Shown: positions 59,419 through 64,000 of the stretch, one piece after another
Numbering within the stretch: the stretch's first letter is position 1
Layout: each line of letters starts with the position of its first letter
Origin: Begonia masoniana
Lineage: Eukaryota; Streptophyta; Magnoliopsida; Cucurbitales; Begoniaceae
NCBI GenBank assembly: GCA_022432975.1
Contig: CM039511.1
Span: forward strand, 17,882,557 to 17,946,556
Direction of reading: 5' to 3'
Length of the DNA stretch: 64,000 nucleotides
Position numbers and translations under genes: made by a program
The notes under the pieces: generated by a model
Seen by the model: the letters and a program-made list of their open reading frames with translations, nothing else
Told to the model about the DNA's origin: nothing
The model's database searches: none

Positions 59419-60424
59419 GGTACTGAATTGAGGATAATGACCCTGACAAGAGCATTAAACAAAAGCCCCACAAAATGGGGAAGAATCGTTTCATAGTTGT
59501 AAGTGGAAGTTACCGTTAGTGTTTTTCCAGTTTCGAGGGCGACCAAACAGGAAAAACAAAAAAGGAAGGAGCATACTTGTGAGAGAGGAAGTTATTCTTG
59601 GAGAGACAAGCTTGAATGTCGCAAGCCACTTTTTTGCAGGGTTCTTTGCTGGGGGGTGGCATGTCTCGCCCAGTAATTCTCTAATCTGAAAATGGCGTTG
59701 GGGTCTGCGGAAGCTCCGAGCTTGTGGAACGGTGGAATCAGGGATGCGATCCCCATGAACTGATCCGGTTAAATGGGTCGGGCTCTCTGAACACAGCCTA
59801 GTTTTCGTCAAACCCAAAACATAAAACAGAACAAAGCGTATTAATTTGGTCAAATTAGCGGACGATTTTGCATGAAATTTGTTGTAATTACGTTAGCAAA
59901 ACGGAAATTCAGACGGCTCGGATCACTGATGGGATGAGCTTTGAATCCGTGAACTGAAAATCACACCCACCTACTCATTCTTCTAACCTTACTCTCTCCC
60001 TCCCATGGAATTTTTTTTTTTAATTATTTTATTTTATTTTAATTTATATTAAATCCATTTAATAGTTTTCGGTTTTTCGACTTTAATCTTTCACGAATAA
60101 TTCCCTTCGATAAATTCTTACGTTCTTCTCTCGTGAATTTAAATTACTTGAAACGCGCGAACGTCAATTTAAAATTTTAATTTATTTTTTTAAATTTTTC
60201 ATACGGATCATAAGTGACCAAAAATTCGTACGTTGTTATTTTTCAAAAATTTGGACATTCAGACTTAAATTTCTACTTAAAAATTTACAAAAAATTTATT
60301 GACAAATTTATCTTTATTAAATTTGTAGGAGATTTTACCATAAACACAGACCATGGTTCAATGGGTGAGTAAAAACACGGGCAAATGTGTAGCTTCTCAT
60401 GATTTGCCAATAAATTTTGCCAGA
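59419..60424. other. intergenic, no gene seen
   Basis: 59420-59990 is mixed composition and may include decayed host sequence (a minus-strand ORF 59491-59853 has no recognisable domain). 60000-60340 is A/T-rich. A COBRA-like pseudogene starts after this; its N-terminal half was not found here. Confidence 0.4.
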
Positions 60425-61257
60425 GACCTGGAATGTGTCGGAACTCGGAAAGTGCGGCGTCTCACTCTCTGCGTTTTAAAAACCATCATTCTTCCCTGTC
60501 CTCCCTGCAGCTCCGCCTGCCAAGGACTAGCGGGATCAACCTGCGTCAAGTATTTCCCTTCCTTCTTTCCCGACAACGTTACCTTTTTTTCCACTACAAA
60601 CTAACGAAAAAACTCCATTGCAGAGCAGATGAAGCTCCTTCATTCCTGCAACTTCCACACAGAAATTAAAGTTTAGTGAGGTGTTCTCACCATATGTGTC
60701 CAGTAAGAGTCCACTGGCATATCAAAGAAAGCCAGAGAGAATATTGGAGAGTGAAGATGACCATCACCAACCTTAATATCCTCAAGAATTACTCCATTTG
60801 GAACTTGGTCATGCTTCACCCTAACTGCTGAGCTTGACCCAAGTTTTCAGCTTCAATTACCGCCCTCTTATTCAGTACGGCGACATCAGTAAGTTTGTAG
60901 TTTTATTTTTTAGGCCGTCGGAAAGCATGCAGTTCAATTCATTCACCATCCTTGTGCTTCATTTCAGGCAGACGATACAGGCATGTCTTGGGGTATTCGA
61001 TACTACAACGACCTGTTATTCGCCTATTGAAGAGATGGGAATGTTCAGACGGAGATGCTGCTGCAGATGCCGGAATTTTCACTTTCCGGGAAGGCTGGGC
61101 TTTTCCGAGGAAAATTTATTCAATGGAGATGAATGCGTGATGCCTCCTTTAGACCAGTACCCCCGGCTGCCCAATCAAGCTCCTACCCATGCAGCTTCCA
61201 CTTCTTTCCTTTCTATATTTATCGTTTCACTTTTTCTAATCACAACTCTTCATTAAG
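60425..61257 (+). pseudogene. COBRA-like (GPI-anchored cell-wall protein), C-terminal half
   Basis: Read across frames: KCGVSLSAF then ILPCPPCSSACQG (the Cys-rich CCVS/CxxCxCxCQ region), CSHHMCPVRVHWHIKESQRE and YWRVKMTITNLNILKNYS, WNLVMLHPN, QVFSFNYRPLIQYGDIS (frame from 60834), DDTGMSWGIRYYNDLLF (60963), GNVQTEMLL, FTFREGWAFPRKI, FNGDECVMPPLDQYPRLPNQ and a hydrophobic tail SFLSIFIVSLFLITTLH at 61195-61254, typical of a GPI-anchor signal. Frameshifts and stops occur near 60480, 60665, 60830 and 61020. COBRA proteins guide cellulose orientation at the cell surface. Subgroup not determined. Confidence 0.87.
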
Positions 61258-61976
61258 TTGACTTTTTTCTTGTGTGACTATGCTCAACTTTAGTTCAAAA
61301 TCTCTTAGTTTCCGAGATTGTGCAACAACATAAATTATTGCACACCACCAAAAATTAGATATAAACAAAGTATGTTGATTCGTTAGTTTCAATCGTTATA
61401 GCTATAAATTTCATGCAAAATCTGTATTTCACTTCATCATTGACTTATTGGTAGAGATAGAACTCAATCTTATAATAGAGAGAACAATACTAAAATATGT
61501 GATGTGAGAGTAATGTTATACTTAGAACATGACATTAAAATCAACACAGATCCATTAATTAAGTTATTTTAAACGCAATGATCAAAATTAAAGAAGAAAC
61601 CAGTAATGGTAGTATAATGGTCAAAGTGTCAACTATTTTCATTTAGCTGGTCGGATTATAAATGAGATATTCAGACTTGAGCTTGAAGGCTAATATTCCA
61701 TTCTAGGGGTTATATGTACAAGGGCTAGGTTACTTGTTGCAAGGCCGGGTTTAGGCGTTTTAGGGCCTTTGAAACTCAATGCTAAATGTTTTATTTATTA
61801 ACCACTGTAATCATTTTTTGAATCAGAAAAGTTTACAGGCTCTCTTTCTCTCCTCCGTACTCTTCGTCTTCCTCCATTTTCCCTTCCTCCTTAAACTCCT
61901 GCAAGCTCGTTATTCCTTTCATTACTCGATTCGAAGGAGTACACTTGCATCACCCTCTTCCTCCTCTGTCTCTGCT
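61258..61976. other. intergenic; CT-rich leader toward the ankyrin fragment
   Basis: No gene to ~61780. 61840-61976 is pyrimidine-rich (CTCTTCGTCTTCCTCC) and may be the 5' UTR of the ankyrin gene that starts at 62085. Unsupported beyond composition. Confidence 0.4.
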
Positions 61977-62084
61977 CCACAGTCCAACTACACGCTCCAC
62001 CTTGTTTACTCCATCTTCTTTCTCTAATATTACCCTTCACCTCCACCACCACCGCCATTCTCTTTCTTATCCCCTCCAGTTTCA

Positions 62085-62520
62085 ATGGCTTTAACTACCT
62101 TTTGCTCCCTCACCTCCTCCTCCCATATTCCCAACAGGGCCACTGCTTTCCCTTCCATTTTCCCGGTTGATCCTCCCCCTGCTAACGACCAAGGTTCTCC
62201 TGCCTTCCGTTTTTTCTCTAAACTTCATCTTTTCCTAAACGTTTGCAGATTGGGAGGAGAACGTCACTCGCTATCTTTCTCTATACAGTGCGGCTCTGCT
62301 CGGTGACTGGGAGGTTGCACAAGCCATCATCGATCGCGATCCGGACGCGCCCTCTGCCAAACTCTCTGGTTATCAACAGTCCGTTCTGCACTATGCCGTG
62401 AGTACAACCCACTCCCTACATTTCCTGAGGAACCTTGTCGACAAAATGTCGGTCCAAGTCTTGGAGCAGAAAGATTCCGGTGGCTCCACTGCACTCTGCT
62501 ATGCAGCCATTTGTGGAAAT
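62085..62520 (+). pseudogene. ankyrin-repeat protein (ACD6/ITN1-like), 5' exons, left arm
   Basis: ATG at 62085 (MALTTFCSLTSSSHIPNRAT). Exon 1 ends near 62193 (DPPPANDQ), a ~55-bp intron has GTTCTC...TTTGCAG, and exon 2 from ~62249 gives DWEENVTRYLSLYSAALLGD, WEVAQAIIDRDPDAPSAKLS, YQQSVLHYAVSTTHSLHFLR, NLVDKMSVQVLEQKDSGGST and ALCYAAICGN. This is the first ankyrin-repeat region of the plant ACD6/ITN1-type family (ankyrin repeats plus C-terminal membrane domain). Everything after the first repeat is missing because the inverted copy starts. Splice sites are inferred. Confidence 0.82.
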
Positions 62521-62538
62521 GATTTCTTGGATGGCAAA

Positions 62539-62965
62539 AAATGGCCGCATAGCAGAGCGCAGTAGAGCCACAGGAATCTTTCTGCTCCAAGGCTTGGATC
62601 GACATTTTGTTGACAAGGTTCCTCAGGAAATGTAGGAAGTGGGTTGTACTCACGGCATAGTGCAGAACGGACTGTTGATAACCAGAGAGTTTGGCAGAGG
62701 GCGCGTCCGGATCGCGATCGATGATGGCTTGTGCAACTCCCAGTCACCGAGCAGACCCGCACTGTATAGAGGAAGATAGCGAGTGACGTTCTCCTCCCAA
62801 TCTGCAAACGTTTAGGAGAAGATGAAGTTTAGAGAAAAAACGGAAGGCAGGAGAACCTTGGTCGTTAGCAGGGGGAGGATCAACCGGGAAAATGGAAGGG
62901 AAAGCAGTGGCCCTGTTGGGAATATGGGAGGAGGAGGTGAGGGAGCAAGAGGTAGTTAAAGCCAT
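62539..62965 (-). pseudogene. ankyrin-repeat protein 5' exons, inverted copy (right arm)
   Basis: Minus-strand ATG at 62963-62965 (MALTTSCSLTSSSHIPNRAT), same exon-intron pattern and same ankyrin start (NLVNKMSIQALEQKDSCGST, ALCYAA). Substitutions relative to the left arm are both silent and replacing; the frame remains open. It ends at the centre of the palindrome. Confidence 0.82.
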
Positions 62966-63057
62966 TGAAACGGGAGGGGATAAGAAAGAGAATGGCGGTA
63001 GTGGTGGTGGTCAAGGGTAATATTAGAGAAAGAAGGTGGAGCGTGTAGTTGGACTGT

Positions 63058-63727
63058 GGGATCGTCGACAATGGAGATGCTAAGATTTCGGATTTTGGGA
63101 TGGCGAGGAAGGCTGGGGAAGAAACATCAACGGAGAAAGGACAATTTGAGTTGAGGGGAACCCCTCTGTCTATTTCGCCGGAATCCGTCACCGACAATGT
63201 GTACGAGCCACCGTGCGACATTTGGGCTCTTGCATGTGCCATCGTCGAGATGTTCACAGGAAAACCGGTCTGGAATTTCAGCGAAAAATTGAACATCTGG
63301 GCTATAATCATGCAAAATGGCGTAATAGAGGAGTTGCCCACTATTCCTACAGATTTATCCGATAAGGGGAAAGATTTTCTGGACTAGTGCTTTGTAAGGG
63401 ATCCTACAAAAAAGATGGAGCGCTCAAATGCTTCTGAATCATCCTTTCGTGGCGGATGATTCTGTTCCGCAGAAGCAATCTGCTGTTTCATCGTCGTCGC
63501 CAAGCTCTCATTTCCACATGCCGGAGTGGCCTTCCTCCGAGTTGACAGCTATTCTGACTCTGGACTCTTCCCATTCGTTAATGGAAAACACGACGAAATC
63601 TGATTGTCAGTTCGAGACTAAACTGAACTTGTTCGTGGCTTCTCCGTCGGAAAGGCTCCGATGGCTAGCGACGGCCGACGCACCACCTGATTGGTCGGAC
63701 TGGGAGGGTTGGATCAGCGTCAGGTGA
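63058..63727 (+). pseudogene. MAPKKK-like protein kinase, C-terminal half
   Basis: Begins at the right edge of the palindrome with GIVDNGDAKISDFGMARKAG (DFG motif, subdomain VII), then LRGTPLSISPESVTDNVYEP (activation segment; the usual APE is SPE), CDIWALACAIVEMFTGKPVW (subdomain IX), IPTDLSDKGKDFLD, a TAG where Lys or another residue is expected, CFVRDPTKKM with a frameshift at ~63416, and MLLNHPFVADDS. The tail ends WSDWEGWISVR, stop 63725-63727. Subdomain VIb (the catalytic HRD/HCD loop) is absent. It complements the N-half at 26044-26400, with ~20 residues missing between them. Likely MEKK-type (inference). Confidence 0.85.
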
Positions 63728-64000
63728 TTCAAATTTCAAACATAGGTCAAACATAACATTGAAGAAAGTTTTGATACATCTAACGGCAGATTCGTTTGTA
63801 TTTTGTAGATGATTGACGGTGGTGATAAGCTTCTGTTAATCTCAATTTTTTTTACTGTAAATAGCAATTCAATTTCGAATAAAAGCAATCTTTCCAGAAT
63901 CCTTTTTCTTTAATTATTAATTTCTTCAAAAAAGAAACAAAAAATTAGTGTAGAATAATATGAAAATAATTTAATTTGTTTTCGTAAGCTGAACAATTAT
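63728..64000. other. 3' flank of the kinase half
   Basis: A/T-rich. AATAAA-like signal GAATAAAAGC near 63877 could be the kinase polyadenylation site. Nothing else seen. Confidence 0.4.

Larger units (their letters stand above)
61977..63059. repeat. large inverted repeat (palindrome) of ankyrin-gene 5' exons
   Basis: Left arm 61977-62512 and right arm 62539-63059 are reverse complements with scattered substitutions and small indels (for example an extra TGTTTACTCCATC in the left arm near 62008), separated by ~26 bp. Each arm covers the ATG, exon 1, a short intron and the ankyrin start. A transcript through it would fold into a long hairpin. Confidence 0.93.

Overview
The window is a heavily nested, repeat-dominated stretch of a plant (most likely eudicot) nuclear genome. 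The evidence is Ty3/gypsy and Ty1/copia retrotransposons with plant-type proteins and Met-tRNA primer sites, a Cassandra TRIM carrying 5S rRNA-like sequence, a SIRE-type copia element with an envelope-like gene, a Mutator-like element (MULE), a non-autonomous hAT element, an endogenous pararetrovirus (Caulimoviridae), and decayed plant host genes (MAPKKK-like kinase, MATE transporter, COBRA-like, ankyrin-repeat). No intact host gene was found. Every coding region shows stops, frameshifts or truncation.

Layout. 1-823: 3' part of a gypsy-type LTR. 824-7316: chromovirus-like gypsy element (gag-pol, 3' LTR) inserted in copia A (7317-~9355). ~9356-16150: fragments of at least two other copia elements, cut by a reversed gypsy LTR (10179-12365) and a solo LTR with perfect TSD (13594-15990). 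16760-19634: another solo LTR. 19640-19797 looks like a host promoter and leader, followed by copia B (19803-26018, minus strand, TSD TTGAT), which itself contains a Cassandra TRIM (20625-21446, TSD ATCTA). Directly after copia B comes the N-terminal half of a MAPKKK-like kinase (26044-26400). Its C-terminal half appears at 63058-63727.

26405-33172: endogenous pararetrovirus remnant (coat-protein zinc knuckle, protease, RT, RNase H, a downstream ORF, a promoter-like region, and an inverted RT fragment), split by a reversed solo LTR (28359-30661, TSD AGTTT). 34124-52322: a MULE with ~0.6 kb terminal inverted repeats and a 10-bp TSD. It has a transposase gene on the minus strand and a second, convergent gene on the plus strand. 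A gypsy-like LTR interrupts the transposase, and a 10.1-kb SIRE element (41819-51917, TSD ATATC) sits inside the right TIR.

53513-64000: MATE pseudogene, hAT element (58449-59410, 8-bp TSD), COBRA-like pseudogene, a ~1.1-kb inverted duplication of ankyrin-gene 5' exons, and the kinase C-half.

The most unusual signals are: a minisatellite core (TTTGTCGTTTTGTGA then CGG and a GATGT-like end) recurring inside LTRs of several gypsy-type families and the SIRE copia; a repeat module pairing a hairpin with TGACGTCA in two LTR families; a domain shared by the second MULE gene and the SIRE envelope-like gene; and the ankyrin palindrome, which has the architecture of a hairpin small-RNA locus. All calls are by eye; no database search or alignment program was run.
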